Assembly (NCBI GenBank): GCA_030584105.1 | Contig: CP129491.1 | Span: 1,612,001-1,676,000 of the forward strand | Direction of reading: 5' to 3' | Source: UTCHB3 sp002050155 | GTDB lineage: Bacteria; Bacteroidota; Ignavibacteria; Ignavibacteriales; Ignavibacteriaceae | DNA: 64,000 nt | Shown: positions 26,236 through 35,880 of the stretch, in pieces | How the letters are laid out: each line of letters opens with the position of its first letter | How positions within the stretch are numbered: the first letter of the stretch is position 1 | Notes under the pieces: model-generated | What the model was told of the DNA's origin: nothing | What the model saw: the letters and a program-made list of their open reading frames with translations, nothing else | Database searches by the model: none | Program-made: the position numbers and the translations under genes

Positions 26236-27221
26236 ATCTTCCCCTTCGCCTCTTTACGAAATTTCGGTTTCTGCTGTTTTGTTTGGTTCTCCCTCTGTTT
26301 TTGCTCTCTTTTTCCGGTTGTTTTTCTTCAACCACGATTGATGACCAAAAAACACGATCGCAAAGCGACGGAGATGATTTTTTTAACCTTGCAAATAACC
26401 TGATTAACAGGAATAAAATTGCACCCGCGCTCATCGCACTTGATGAAGCCTATAATAGTTATTCACTTTTGGATGATGTTTCCGGTAAAAGTAAGGTACT
26501 GCTGAAGAAAGTAACTCTTTTTGCGGCTACAAATGAAACGGAAAAGGGGGACAGCATACTTTCTGCTGAGTTGCTTATTCTTCCCTCGAAAACCGATACT
26601 ATAAACCTGATTAACTCGCTAACGGAATTTTACTATAACACTAAACGGTACGACAGCGTTCTTGCGGTAACCGCAAAATTCAACACCTCTTATTTAGAGC
26701 ACCCAAAAGCTTTGATAGCTATTGCTTACCTCGCTCTCACCAAATTTGCTCTCGGGCAAAATATTGAAATGGAGCTTGCCAACCTGAACCGTGCTTTTGT
26801 TGCTTTTGAGAGAGACAAGATCTATCCACCCGACCAATTAGGCTTTGCTTACTACACCAGGGCTTTTATTTCAAGAGAAAAAGGCGATTTGAACGACGCC
26901 GAGTTCTGGGGGATGAAAGCGTGGGATAAAGACCTTCAAAATGAAGACTATCAGGCGCTTGCATACGATTTGGAATTGCTGGCGAAAATTGCCGAAGCGA
27001 AAGCGGATTTTTCAGGCGCTGCCGGATTATATAAAAGAGCAAGTGACTCATATAACGCACTCGGTATCGAAAGAGAATCTGTTTTCTGCGAGGTAAAAAG
27101 CCTGCTCCTCCGTTTGAAAGAAGATAAGAACAACTCTTTCCTGATTAATCGGTTAAAATTTTTACGAGACAAAATAACCGACGCCGTACTTATTCAGGAA
27201 ACTGATATTCTGCTGAAATAA
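26232..27221 (+). CDS. TPR-like lipoprotein of the MCE operon
   Basis: A lipobox with Cys30 (LSFSGC) gives a lipoprotein; the mature part is all-helical with TPR-like pairs (FYNTKRYDSVLAVTAKF, YYTRAFISREKGDLNDAEFW). The start overlaps the mlaD stop (ATGA), so it belongs to the lipid-transport operon and may be an outer-membrane or envelope partner, taking the place of MlaA or MlaC, which are not seen here. The last 33 bp of the gene and its flank are duplicated perfectly 69 bp downstream. Confidence 0.8.
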   Translation: MNLPLRLFTKFRFLLFCLVLPLFLLSFSGCFSSTTIDDQKTRSQSDGDDFFNLANNLINRNKIAPALIALDEAYNSYSLLDDVSGKSKVLLKKVTLFAATNETEKGDSILSAELLILPSKTDTINLINSLTEFYYNTKRYDSVLAVTAKFNTSYLEHPKALIAIAYLALTKFALGQNIEMELANLNRAFVAFERDKIYPPDQLGFAYYTRAFISREKGDLNDAEFWGMKAWDKDLQNEDYQALAYDLELLAKIAEAKADFSGAAGLYKRASDSYNALGIERESVFCEVKSLLLRLKEDKNNSFLINRLKFLRDKITDAVLIQETDILLK

Positions 27222-27322
27222 TTATAAACAGTCTAAAAATTAAAAACTTACAACTCTCTTATTCAGGAAACTGATATTCTGCTGAAATAATTATAAACAG
27301 TCTAAAAATTAAAAACTTACAA
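27189..27322 (+). repeat. Perfect 65-bp direct duplication over the MCE-lipoprotein gene end
   Basis: Bases 27189-27253 (last codons, TAA stop and 32 nt beyond) recur without mismatch at 27258-27322; only 4 bp separate them. The period is 69 bp. A second in-frame TAA follows the first stop, so the copy is not translated from the gene. Perfect identity implies a recent event. Confidence 0.95.
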
Positions 27323-27348
27323 TTTACTGCGGATTAAAGGATTAACAC

Positions 27349-28812
27349 TTATTGTTTAACCGCCAACTTTTCAATTGCAGAGTTAATCCGGCGGATTGTT
27401 TCCTCTTTTCCCAACGCATCAATAATGTCAAAAAGCCCCGGACCGGAAGAAACCCCCGAAATAGCAAGCCTAACGGGATGTATTAATTTCCCTGCACCAA
27501 CTCCTGCTTCTTCTGCAGTTGATCTAAGTGCGTTTTCGTAGCCCTCTTTTGTTGGTTCACTCAGCGCATTAAGTTTACTGATATATCCTTTCAGTAATGC
27601 GGGGGTATCTTCTTTCCAGGCTTTTTGCACCCCTTTTTCTTCATATTCTGAAGGCGAAGTAAAGAAATAGCCTGCATTAACAGGTATTTCCTTTATAAAC
27701 TTAACCCTTTCTTTCATCGATTGAACAACCTTCACCAAAAAAGCCTCTTCATACGAGTTGCCTGCACAGCCGGTAGCATTAAGTTCCTCACGCAGCAGCC
27801 GGGCAAGTTCTTCATCACTTTTTGCACGAAGATGTTCCGCATTAAGCCAGTCAAGTTTCTCTAAATTAAAAACTGCGCCCGATTTGTTAATTCTCTCAAT
27901 AGAAAACGATTTAATAAGTTCATCCATATAGTAAAACTCACGATCGTCCCCCGCATTCCACCCCAACAGAGCAATAAAATTAATAAGCGCTTCTTTCAGA
28001 TAGCCTTTAGCTCTGTAATCTTCAACCGCCACATCCCCCTGCCTTTTGCTGAGTTTTGATCTGTCAGGGTTTAACAAAAGGGGCAAATGTGCAAACTGCG
28101 GCACTTCCCACCCGAACGATTCATAGAGCAGAACATGTTTCGGCGTCGAGGGCAACCACTCTTCACCCCTGATAGTGTGGGTAATTTTCATCAGGTGGTC
28201 GTCAACCACATTCGCTAAATGATATGTCGGGAAACCGTCGCTTTTAATCAAGACCTGATCGTCGATCAAAGAAGTATCGAACTCAACAACTCCCCTTATC
28301 AGATCATGAATCTTAACTTTTTTTCCGTGCTTCACATTCAAGCGAATTACAAAAGGTTTCCCTTCGGCAATCGATCGTTTTACCTCTTCATCTGTTAAGT
28401 TGAGGCAGTGTTTGTCATAAAGGGTTTGTTCACCGCGGCTACGCTGCTCGTCTCTTAGTGCATCCAACCGCTCTTTCGTGCAGAAACAGTAGTAAGCGTC
28501 GCGATTTTTTATCAATTTATCGGTGTGTTCTGAATAAATGCTCAGTCTTTCGGATTGGGTGTAAGGACCGAAATCACCCTCTCTTCCGGGTCCCTCATCG
28601 AAGTGTAGCCCCGCCCATTCTAAAGTAGCAATCAAATTTTCAGCAGCGCCTTCAACCAAGCGGGCACGGTCGGTATCTTCAATCCGAAGAACGAAAGAAC
28701 CTCCGGTCTGTTTTGCAAAAAGGAAGTTATAAAGTGCAGTTCTTAATCCCCCGATATGTAAATAACCGGTCGGGCTTGGGGCGAACCTGACCCTTGGCTT
28801 TTCTGATATCAT
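27349..28812 (-). CDS. gltX: Glutamyl-tRNA synthetase
   Basis: Class I aminoacyl-tRNA synthetase charging tRNA-Glu. The HIGH region reads PSPTGYLHIGGLRTALYNF near residues 12-30 and the KMSKS equivalent is KLSKRQGD. The cysteine in YYCFCTKERL and surrounding residues match the discriminating zinc-less form. Length 487 is standard. It is convergent with the MCE operon. Confidence 0.96.
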   Translation of the reverse strand: MISEKPRVRFAPSPTGYLHIGGLRTALYNFLFAKQTGGSFVLRIEDTDRARLVEGAAENLIATLEWAGLHFDEGPGREGDFGPYTQSERLSIYSEHTDKLIKNRDAYYCFCTKERLDALRDEQRSRGEQTLYDKHCLNLTDEEVKRSIAEGKPFVIRLNVKHGKKVKIHDLIRGVVEFDTSLIDDQVLIKSDGFPTYHLANVVDDHLMKITHTIRGEEWLPSTPKHVLLYESFGWEVPQFAHLPLLLNPDRSKLSKRQGDVAVEDYRAKGYLKEALINFIALLGWNAGDDREFYYMDELIKSFSIERINKSGAVFNLEKLDWLNAEHLRAKSDEELARLLREELNATGCAGNSYEEAFLVKVVQSMKERVKFIKEIPVNAGYFFTSPSEYEEKGVQKAWKEDTPALLKGYISKLNALSEPTKEGYENALRSTAEEAGVGAGKLIHPVRLAISGVSSGPGLFDIIDALGKEETIRRINSAIEKLAVKQ

Positions 28813-28851
28813 TGTAAACCGTAATCAAGAAATGGAAAAATGTGTAGCAGT

Positions 28852-28998
28852 GCAAAAATGTTTAGCAGTGATAAAAATGTAACACAGCGCAAAAATGTTA
28901 AACTGTAATAAAAATATAACTCTGTGCAAAAATGTTAAACTGTAATAAAAATATAACTCTGTGCAAAAATGTTCAGTAGTAATAAAAATTAAGCAGTT
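28852..28998. repeat. 37-bp minisatellite, four units, between gltX and the hybrid kinase gene
   Basis: Units begin GCAAAAATGTT at 28852, 28889, 28926 and 28963, an exact 37-bp period. Units 2 and 3 are almost identical; the outer ones are diverged, and the last runs into the stop codon and final codons of the minus-strand kinase gene. AT-rich; fills nearly the whole 176-bp gap. Confidence 0.9.
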
Positions 28999-31352
28999 TT
29001 GTTCGTGAATTTCTTAACCTTATCAATAAATTCAACGCTGTCGATTGGCTTAGGAATATAGTCGGTAGCACCCGCCTCAAGGCATTTCTCCCTGTCGCCT
29101 TTCATGGCAAAAGCGGTAAGCGCGATAATCGGCACATTTTTGTATTCGGGCATTTGTCTGATTCTTTCAGTAGCTTCAAACCCATTCATCACGGGCATTT
29201 GCATATCCATAAGTATCAGGTCGTACACGGCTTTTTTCGCCTGCTCAACAGCTTCAGCACCGTTTTCAACGACGAACACATTAGTGAAACCGTTCTTTTT
29301 CAGCAGGCGTGTAACGATAATTTGCGAGTGTTTATAGTCTTCAACCAACAAAATTGAAGGTCCTAAATCTTCTGCGGTTGCAACTTCACCCTCTTTTTGG
29401 GGACCTGTGCCCGAGGGAATCGGTTCAGTTCTGTTCACCATTCTGCTGATAGTATCAGCAAGGTCTTCAATTTTGGTGCTTTTCTTGTCCAAAAGTTCGT
29501 TGAACAACCCGTTTATTTTGGCGAGGTCTTCCTCGTAATTCTCTTTACCTGTGTAGATAACAATCGGCAGACTTGCGAACTTCGGGTTCGATTTTATCTC
29601 TTTTATAAGGTCAAACCCGTTCATCACCGGCATATCGAGGTCAACAATGGCAAGATCAAGATCCATGTTCTCAATCTTCGCCGGCACTTCGTACGAGAAA
29701 TTCTCAGCAACGGGATTAAACCCTGCAGATTGTATCGCCTCTTTCACGAGGTTAAGCGTATTAATGTCATCATCAACGCAAAGCACATTTGCGTCTTTGC
29801 GCAGGCGGTAACTTGTAAGAACCTCAACGAGGTCTTTATAGCTGATCGGTTTAACAAAATATTCAACCGAACCCATTAAAAAGGCTTTTTGCTGCTCAGC
29901 CTCAACAGAGCATACAATAACGGGCGTGTGCCTGTGTAGTTTATTCTCCCTGATTTTCTTCAGAAGTTCAAGCCCGTTAATATCAGGAAGCGAAACATTT
30001 GTAATAATCGAAAGGAAAGATTCATTCTCCAAAATCTGAAGCGCTTTTTTACCCGCATTCACAATAGTAGGCTCGTAACCCCACTTGTTCAGGTAGTTGC
30101 TCAAAAGTTTGGAAGTGGCATAATCATCCTCAATCACTAAAACACGGTTGTTCTTTTCATCCGGTTTCGGCATCGATTCCATCTGCCGTGCAAATGAAGA
30201 ACTGTCGGTCAGCAAGAGATTTATCGAAATGGTTACTCCCGCCGGTTCTTCTTTCTTAATATCTAATTCACCTTTCAGGCTTTCAATGTATTTTTTTGCC
30301 AGGTTTAACGAAAGCGGTGAAAGTGAAAAGGGCTTGCCGCGCCCTTCAGCAACCGGAGCGAGCCTGAATGCCTCGTGTATCTTCGAAATTGGCACCATAA
30401 ACCCGGGATGCGCTATTTTAACTGAGAGTATCCCCGAGTGTGCTTGTTCGGTGGTTACTTCAATGTTACCGTATGGGCTTTCGTTTATAAGGAAAGCCAA
30501 AATATTTAAAATTGCAGTTTTTAGCCTTTGGTGGTCGCTTTCAATCTCACCCGGAATATCGTCACCGAAATGAAAGACCAAATTGGTTGAGGCAGGGTCA
30601 ATTTTTTCTCTTACGCTGCTTTCAATTTCGCTTATTAAGGCTTTCAAATCGAACGAAGATTTCTGTGTGGTTACACTTCCGACTTCCACCCTTGACATAT
30701 CGGTAAGATCGTTCAACAACCCAGAAATTCTCTGCGCGTTCTCTTTAATTAATTTCACATATTCAGTCTGAACCGGGTTGAGTTTATCATCGTACAACAG
30801 AGAAACAAACCCAAGAATGCTGTTTGCCGGTGTGCGTAAATCGTTCGAAACATCCAACAAGATGCTGCTTAACGACGAATGTGCAGTGATTTCTTCAAAC
30901 TTGCCGGAGGTAAGTATAATTAAAAGAAAGCTTCCGAGTGTGGTAATATTTTCGATATCCGCCTGAGAGAAAGGTGATTTTCTCGTCAGTTTAAGCACCA
31001 TTGTGTTGTTAACACCCGATTTTAATTTCAGACAGCCGTCGTAAACTAAAAATTCAGTGGTTTGAAGCGTGCAGTTTTTATCGCTGGAAAAAAGCACATC
31101 GCTCGGGGTTGCATTAAATGATTTACAAACAGCGCACTGATGCTCTGACCCATACACGAGGCTCTTTTTTACATTGTCTGACTTGCCGAGCAGCACTAAC
31201 TTTCCGGCAGTTTCCTTAAACAATGCGGCAGAATAAAAATCAAACTCTTCGGTAACGAAGTTGCAAAATTGATTTAAAAGTTCTTCATTTCGAGCATTCG
31301 ACTTAAAAAGCCGGTTTACAGCATTGAATAAAGGGATAAAAGTTGTCTGCAT
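28989..31352 (-). CDS. Degenerate hybrid histidine kinase with GAF-like domain and three receiver domains
   Basis: A 787-residue cytoplasmic protein. Order: GAF-like domain (about 10-150, with Cys73, Cys76 and Cys94), pseudo-HisKA (160-225), HATPase-like region (235-382), then REC1 (402-515), REC2 (521-640) and REC3 (664-785). The H-box reads VSNDLRTP with Asn170 where the phosphorylated His belongs; the N-box and DxGxG of the ATPase part are not recognisable. REC1 has Asn452 in place of Asp, while REC2 (Asp571) and REC3 (Asp716) keep theirs. It therefore probably receives phosphoryl groups from another kinase rather than phosphorylating itself. Confidence 0.85.
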   Translation of the reverse strand: MQTTFIPLFNAVNRLFKSNARNEELLNQFCNFVTEEFDFYSAALFKETAGKLVLLGKSDNVKKSLVYGSEHQCAVCKSFNATPSDVLFSSDKNCTLQTTEFLVYDGCLKLKSGVNNTMVLKLTRKSPFSQADIENITTLGSFLLIILTSGKFEEITAHSSLSSILLDVSNDLRTPANSILGFVSLLYDDKLNPVQTEYVKLIKENAQRISGLLNDLTDMSRVEVGSVTTQKSSFDLKALISEIESSVREKIDPASTNLVFHFGDDIPGEIESDHQRLKTAILNILAFLINESPYGNIEVTTEQAHSGILSVKIAHPGFMVPISKIHEAFRLAPVAEGRGKPFSLSPLSLNLAKKYIESLKGELDIKKEEPAGVTISINLLLTDSSSFARQMESMPKPDEKNNRVLVIEDDYATSKLLSNYLNKWGYEPTIVNAGKKALQILENESFLSIITNVSLPDINGLELLKKIRENKLHRHTPVIVCSVEAEQQKAFLMGSVEYFVKPISYKDLVEVLTSYRLRKDANVLCVDDDINTLNLVKEAIQSAGFNPVAENFSYEVPAKIENMDLDLAIVDLDMPVMNGFDLIKEIKSNPKFASLPIVIYTGKENYEEDLAKINGLFNELLDKKSTKIEDLADTISRMVNRTEPIPSGTGPQKEGEVATAEDLGPSILLVEDYKHSQIIVTRLLKKNGFTNVFVVENGAEAVEQAKKAVYDLILMDMQMPVMNGFEATERIRQMPEYKNVPIIALTAFAMKGDREKCLEAGATDYIPKPIDSVEFIDKVKKFTNKTA

Positions 31353-31431
31353 TTGGTTATACTGCCATTATAGAATTAAATTGATTAAAAGTTTAAAATA
31401 AGAAGATTTGTTTAAACAACAAAGATGTTCG

Positions 31432-32409
31432 TCAGACAGTTTCCGTAAGTTTTATAACAATATCCACTGATGTTATTCCTTCGGCTTCCGCACTGAAATT
31501 GGTAATTACCCTGTGTCTTAAAATTGGGTTAAGAACAGAACGGATATCATCCCGGTTTGGTGTGAACCTTCCTTCGAGCACAGCCTTAGTTTTTGCCGCC
31601 AGAATCATATATTGCGAGGCACGGGGGCCCGCCCCCCACCTTACCCACTCTCTGATAAAATCGGGTGCTTCAGGGTTGTTTGGTCTGGTACTGTGCACAA
31701 TTTTGGCAGCATACTCTATAATGTTGTCAGCCACCGGTACCGCTCTTACAAGTTCCTGATAATTTGTCAGTTCATCAGCAGTTATAACCTTATCAACCTC
31801 GGGAAGAAATGCACCGGTTGTTGCTTTAACTATTTCCACCTCTTCCTCGTACGAAGGATAATCCAACCAGAGGTTAAACATAAAACGATCGAGTTGCGCC
31901 TCCGGCAGCGGGTAAGTTCCCTCCTGTTCAATCGGGTTTTGCGTAGCGAGCACAAAAAACGGTTTTTCGAGCGGGTAAGTTTTCCCCGCAACGGTTACTT
32001 TATACTCCTGCATCGCTTCAAGAAGTGCCGCCTGCGTTTTCGGCGGTGTCCGGTTTATTTCATCCGCCAGAATTACATTTGAAAAAATCGGACCGGGGAT
32101 AAATCTGAACTCCCGCCGGCGGGTTACCGGGTCTTCTTCAATAATTTCAGTTCCGGTAATATCAGACGGCATCAGATCGGGGGTAAATTGTATTCTTCCA
32201 AATTTAAGATCAGTAGCTTCTGCAACGGTTTTAATTAAAAGCGTTTTAGCCAGCCCCGGCACACCAACCAGTAAACAGTGCCCCCGGGAAAGCAGCGAGA
32301 TTAATAATTGCTCAACAATTTCGTTTTGCCCGACAATTACTTTGCTGATTTCTTTTTTAACAGCGTTAAATTTTTCGTTTATCTCCCTTACAAGAGCTAC
32401 TTCATCCAC
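31432..32409 (-). CDS. MoxR family AAA+ ATPase
   Basis: MoxR ATPases act as chaperones for metal-cofactor insertion or envelope stress, usually with VWA-domain partners. Walker A GVPGLAKT lies near residue 46, Walker B is VILADEINRTPPKTQAALLE, and the conserved NPIEQEGTYPLPEAQLDRF segment is complete. No VWA protein is adjacent; instead the next upstream genes are two parvulin chaperones, suggesting a link with envelope protein folding. Confidence 0.93.
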   Translation of the reverse strand: MDEVALVREINEKFNAVKKEISKVIVGQNEIVEQLLISLLSRGHCLLVGVPGLAKTLLIKTVAEATDLKFGRIQFTPDLMPSDITGTEIIEEDPVTRRREFRFIPGPIFSNVILADEINRTPPKTQAALLEAMQEYKVTVAGKTYPLEKPFFVLATQNPIEQEGTYPLPEAQLDRFMFNLWLDYPSYEEEVEIVKATTGAFLPEVDKVITADELTNYQELVRAVPVADNIIEYAAKIVHSTRPNNPEAPDFIREWVRWGAGPRASQYMILAAKTKAVLEGRFTPNRDDIRSVLNPILRHRVITNFSAEAEGITSVDIVIKLTETV

Positions 32410-32417
32410 AAAAAACC

Positions 32418-33692
32418 CTATTTAATTTCCCAGTAAATTTTCGATTTAAGTTCGTCAAACCATTCTGACTCAAGTTTTTGCTTTTTGTGCATTAATGCAA
32501 GTTCCTGAATTTCGTCATAATCGAGTTCAAGATTAGGGTAGTGTGCGGGTATTCTTTCGTCAACTTTCACTAAATGAAAGCCGTACTCGTCTTTTGCGTA
32601 ATCAATCCTTTTAACGGTTGAAATACCCCCTTCTTTCAGATTTCTTATTGCTTCTTTAAGATCGGGGTCTAATTTATCGATATAATAACTGCCGAGGCTG
32701 CCCCCGCTTTTTGCGGTTCTTTCATCCTGGCTGTACTTTCTTGCGAGTGTCTTAAAATCAGCATTAAAGAAAAGGAGTGAATCCCTTAATGCAGAAAGGA
32801 AGTTAATCGCTTCAATGTCGCTTTCATCATCAGGTTTTATTTGAATAAGGATGTGGCGCGCCCTGATCTGCTCACCACGGCGATCCATCAGCTGAATTAT
32901 GTGGTAACCCACGGGTGATTCAATAACATCCGAAACCTCGCCCACCCTCAGCCTGAAGGCAACCGATTCAAACTCGGGAAAGAACATCCCCCGTGGCGCC
33001 CAACCGAGGTCACCCCCGTTAACTGCACTTCCCGGGTCTTGTGAATATTTTTTCGCCATTTCGGCAAAATCTGCTCCGTGTTTAATCGAGTCCAGCAGCG
33101 TTTCGGCAAAATCGTGCGCAATTTTCTTCAACCTTTCTGATTTAACCGGGGATCTAAAAATGTGCGATAATTTCACCTTCTCAGGTGAGTTCCCAAGGCT
33201 GTCTCTAAATTCTTTGTAAAACTCTTCAACTTCCCGACGGCTGACCTGAACGGAGGCAAATTTTTTGTCCTGTGCCTTTTTCATTAAAAGGTTTTTCTCG
33301 ATTTCCGGCTCCAATTCCCTTTTAATCTGGGCGATCGATTTTTTGTATTGCCGTTCAACCTCTTCCTCAGAACCGAATTGCCGCACTAACTGCTGAATCT
33401 GATAGTTCATATACTGATCGATTTCCGGCTTGGTAACGATAATCGAGTCGAGCACTGCCCAGGCATACAAAAGTTTTTCTTCGATCATCGATTCAAGCAC
33501 CTTCGCCTGAAAATCTTTGTCGTTCGGGTTCACCCCTTCTCTTTGAGCTTCGATCATCGCTCTTAATTTAACTTCACTCTCTAAGATTACATCGTTGTCA
33601 ACAATAGCTGCAATCTTCTCGATCACTTCTTGTGCAAAAAGTGTTCCTCCGCCAAAAAGGAGGAGGAACACTAAAAAGGCTTTTTTAAGCAT
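32418..33692 (-). CDS. SurA-like periplasmic peptidyl-prolyl isomerase/chaperone
   Basis: A signal peptide (residues 1-20, ending LFAQ) leads to a SurA N-terminal domain (EKIAAIVDNDVILESEV), then two parvulin domains: about 170-265 (VKLSHIFRSP ... GYHIIQLMDR) and 275-385 (RARHILIQIK ... GFHLVKVDER). Domain plan and length (424) match SurA, the chaperone for outer-membrane barrel proteins, of which this window has several. It is 23 nt downstream of a second parvulin gene. Confidence 0.92.
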   Translation of the reverse strand: MLKKAFLVFLLLFGGGTLFAQEVIEKIAAIVDNDVILESEVKLRAMIEAQREGVNPNDKDFQAKVLESMIEEKLLYAWAVLDSIIVTKPEIDQYMNYQIQQLVRQFGSEEEVERQYKKSIAQIKRELEPEIEKNLLMKKAQDKKFASVQVSRREVEEFYKEFRDSLGNSPEKVKLSHIFRSPVKSERLKKIAHDFAETLLDSIKHGADFAEMAKKYSQDPGSAVNGGDLGWAPRGMFFPEFESVAFRLRVGEVSDVIESPVGYHIIQLMDRRGEQIRARHILIQIKPDDESDIEAINFLSALRDSLLFFNADFKTLARKYSQDERTAKSGGSLGSYYIDKLDPDLKEAIRNLKEGGISTVKRIDYAKDEYGFHLVKVDERIPAHYPNLELDYDEIQELALMHKKQKLESEWFDELKSKIYWEIK

Positions 33693-33715
33693 TAATTTTT
33701 ATCCGTTGGGGATTA

Positions 33716-35716
33716 TTATTTTTCTTTGAAGGCATCCTTCAAATTTTCATAGAAAAAGACAGGTTTGTATTTGGCTTTCAATGCGTTAGTGTAAACTTCT
33801 TCAAGCCTTTTCTGTTCCTGTTCGTTATATCCGCTCAAAACTTCCGGTTTGGCTTCTTCGAAAGTTTTCATGCGGCTTTTCTCTTTTTTATTTACCCGGA
33901 TGATAACGAAACCACCCTCAAAAGGAATTGGTGCGTTAATTTTTCCTTCCTCGTATTTATTGGCTTCTTTGTAAAGATTATTGAAGTTCACATCCTGCAG
34001 CGGGTGTTTGCCCATCTTGCCGCGCATGTTACTTCTTTCAGTGTATTGACCGGCAAGTGAATCAAGCTGTTCACCTGCAAGTGCTCTTTGGTAGATCGCC
34101 TGAGCCGCCGAATCGCTTCTTACAAAAACTTCGGTGAATTCAATCCTGTCGGGCCAGTTATAACCTGACTTGTGCTCATCATAATACTTGTGCAGCAATA
34201 CTGAGTCGTTGGGGATTTTATTCCAGACTTCCAATTCCTGTAGTTTGAACACATAAATACCGTTTTTATAATCTTCCATCAGCTGTTTGAAATCAGGGTT
34301 TCTTTCCGGAAGATATTTAGCATCTATTTCGAGCACCCTGTCGTTCGCCATTTTAACAGCACCCTGGCTAAGTAGCGCTGCGGTTATCGGAACATTCAAA
34401 AACTCGAGCCTCTTGGTCATATTTTCAGTCAACGAATCAAGCGGCCATGACTTATTTTCCATCGAAAAAGCGACGGAATCTTTATATTCATTCCGCCATT
34501 CTACATCACGGTATCCTTTGTTAAGGGTCAAAGTATCCTCTGCAAGCGACTCAATCGTAGCAAAAAGCATTTCGTTCTCGGTGTAGTTATATCTGTCGCG
34601 TGCTTCCTGCAGAAGTTGCGCATACTCGTTGTTATACTTCAACTGACGATAAATCTTCTTAAGATTTTCTTTATCTTCTTCGAACGAGGGATACGGTTTC
34701 ATTTCAGTTATCATAATGAGGTGTAGCCCATACGCAGTTTTTACGATCCCGGAAACCTCGCCTAATTTCAGATTAAATGCAGCTTCATCAAACTCAGGAA
34801 CCATCATTCTTCTCTGGAAGAAACCAAGATCGCCGCCCGATTTTTTAGAACCCGGGTCATCCGAATATTCCCTTGCAAGGTCAGCAAAGCTTTCACCCGC
34901 TTTTAGTTTTTGGAGAACCGTGTCCATCCGTGCGTATGCGTATGCCGTATCGGTTTCACCTTCCGGCGTCTGATATGAAATTAAGATATGGCTTGCACGA
35001 ATTTCAGGGATTCTCTTCCGGATATCAGTTACTTTAATTATATGGTAACCGTATCGGGTCGTAACCACTTCAGGATATACTTCGCCGACTTTCAGCGTGT
35101 AGATAGCATCTTCAAACTCAGGGATAATTGTGCCTGAAGTGATGTAGTAAATATCACCGCCGTTCTTCGCGCTGAAATCATCAACTGAGTACTCTTCAGC
35201 CATTTTCTCGAAACTTTCACCGTTTTTTATCCGTTGAAGAATCGAGTCAAGTTTCTCTTTCGGTTCTTCCGTGTCTAAAGAGTCGGGCCTTAACATAATG
35301 TGCGAAACCCGCATTTCAATCTTCCTTCTTTCCCACATTAGTTTAATTGCAGGTTCTATAAGCTCCTTCTCGATTATGTAAGTCTGACCAACTTGTGTGA
35401 GGTACTCTGAAAGTTCCCGGTTCAAAGCAGTGTCTTTTTCAAAACCTCTTTCAACACCATCCTGAAGTTTCATCCGAAAATTTGTGTACAAATCAAGGAA
35501 AGCTTTCAGTTTTTCCCGGTCATCTTTCTTTGCATTTTCATAACCGCCCACAGTTTTTGCGTAAGCTCTTTCAAAATCACTCAGCGTGATCTCAACCTGC
35601 TTATTGCTGCTTGTGGTAAATTCCGATAAGACAGGCCCCCCTGCACCGCCGGAACAGGCGGAAAAAACAAAACCAAAAATCAGTGGGATTAATAAAACCG
35701 ATGTTTTTTTAAACAT
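33716..35716 (-). CDS. Multi-parvulin peptidyl-prolyl isomerase, lipoprotein
   Basis: The lipobox FSAC at residues 17-20 makes this a lipoprotein. Parvulin domains are clear at about 133-232 (VSHIMLRPD ... GYHIIKVTD) and 238-340 (RASHILISYQ ... GLHLIMITE); a third, divergent PpiC-like stretch lies near 510-610 (FEGGFVIIRVNKKE). It is upstream of the SurA-like gene on the same strand and probably works with it in envelope folding, similar to PpiD/PrsA in being membrane-tethered. Confidence 0.9.
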   Translation of the reverse strand: MFKKTSVLLIPLIFGFVFSACSGGAGGPVLSEFTTSSNKQVEITLSDFERAYAKTVGGYENAKKDDREKLKAFLDLYTNFRMKLQDGVERGFEKDTALNRELSEYLTQVGQTYIIEKELIEPAIKLMWERRKIEMRVSHIMLRPDSLDTEEPKEKLDSILQRIKNGESFEKMAEEYSVDDFSAKNGGDIYYITSGTIIPEFEDAIYTLKVGEVYPEVVTTRYGYHIIKVTDIRKRIPEIRASHILISYQTPEGETDTAYAYARMDTVLQKLKAGESFADLAREYSDDPGSKKSGGDLGFFQRRMMVPEFDEAAFNLKLGEVSGIVKTAYGLHLIMITEMKPYPSFEEDKENLKKIYRQLKYNNEYAQLLQEARDRYNYTENEMLFATIESLAEDTLTLNKGYRDVEWRNEYKDSVAFSMENKSWPLDSLTENMTKRLEFLNVPITAALLSQGAVKMANDRVLEIDAKYLPERNPDFKQLMEDYKNGIYVFKLQELEVWNKIPNDSVLLHKYYDEHKSGYNWPDRIEFTEVFVRSDSAAQAIYQRALAGEQLDSLAGQYTERSNMRGKMGKHPLQDVNFNNLYKEANKYEEGKINAPIPFEGGFVIIRVNKKEKSRMKTFEEAKPEVLSGYNEQEQKRLEEVYTNALKAKYKPVFFYENLKDAFKEK

Positions 35717-35775
35717 TTAATGGCTCCGGATTGTTAATTGATGAACCGATCTTTCCGATCGGGCAACAAAATTGT

Positions 35776-35810
35776 TAAAAATTGAATTTTTGGCAAATGC
35801 AAAAATTCAA
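35776..35810 (-). terminator. Intrinsic terminator after the first subtilase gene
   Basis: On the minus strand TTGAATTTTTG pairs perfectly with CAAAAATTCAA across a 7-nt loop and is followed by TTTTT. It lies about 70 nt past the stop of the subtilase gene at 35881. Confidence 0.65.
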
Positions 35811-35880
35811 AACTTTAATTTTACCCATCTTATCTAACATAATCAAGGATATAATTGATTACCTTGATAACTCCCCCAAG

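Noticed and set aside
28852..28998. CRISPR array from the 37-bp period
   Set aside because: Whole units, not only repeats, are similar; there are no unique spacers. It is a minisatellite.
29397..29879. 160-codon plus-strand open frame
   Set aside because: Antisense to the receiver domains of the hybrid kinase.
31612..32082. 156-codon plus-strand open frame
   Set aside because: Antisense to the MoxR ATPase core.
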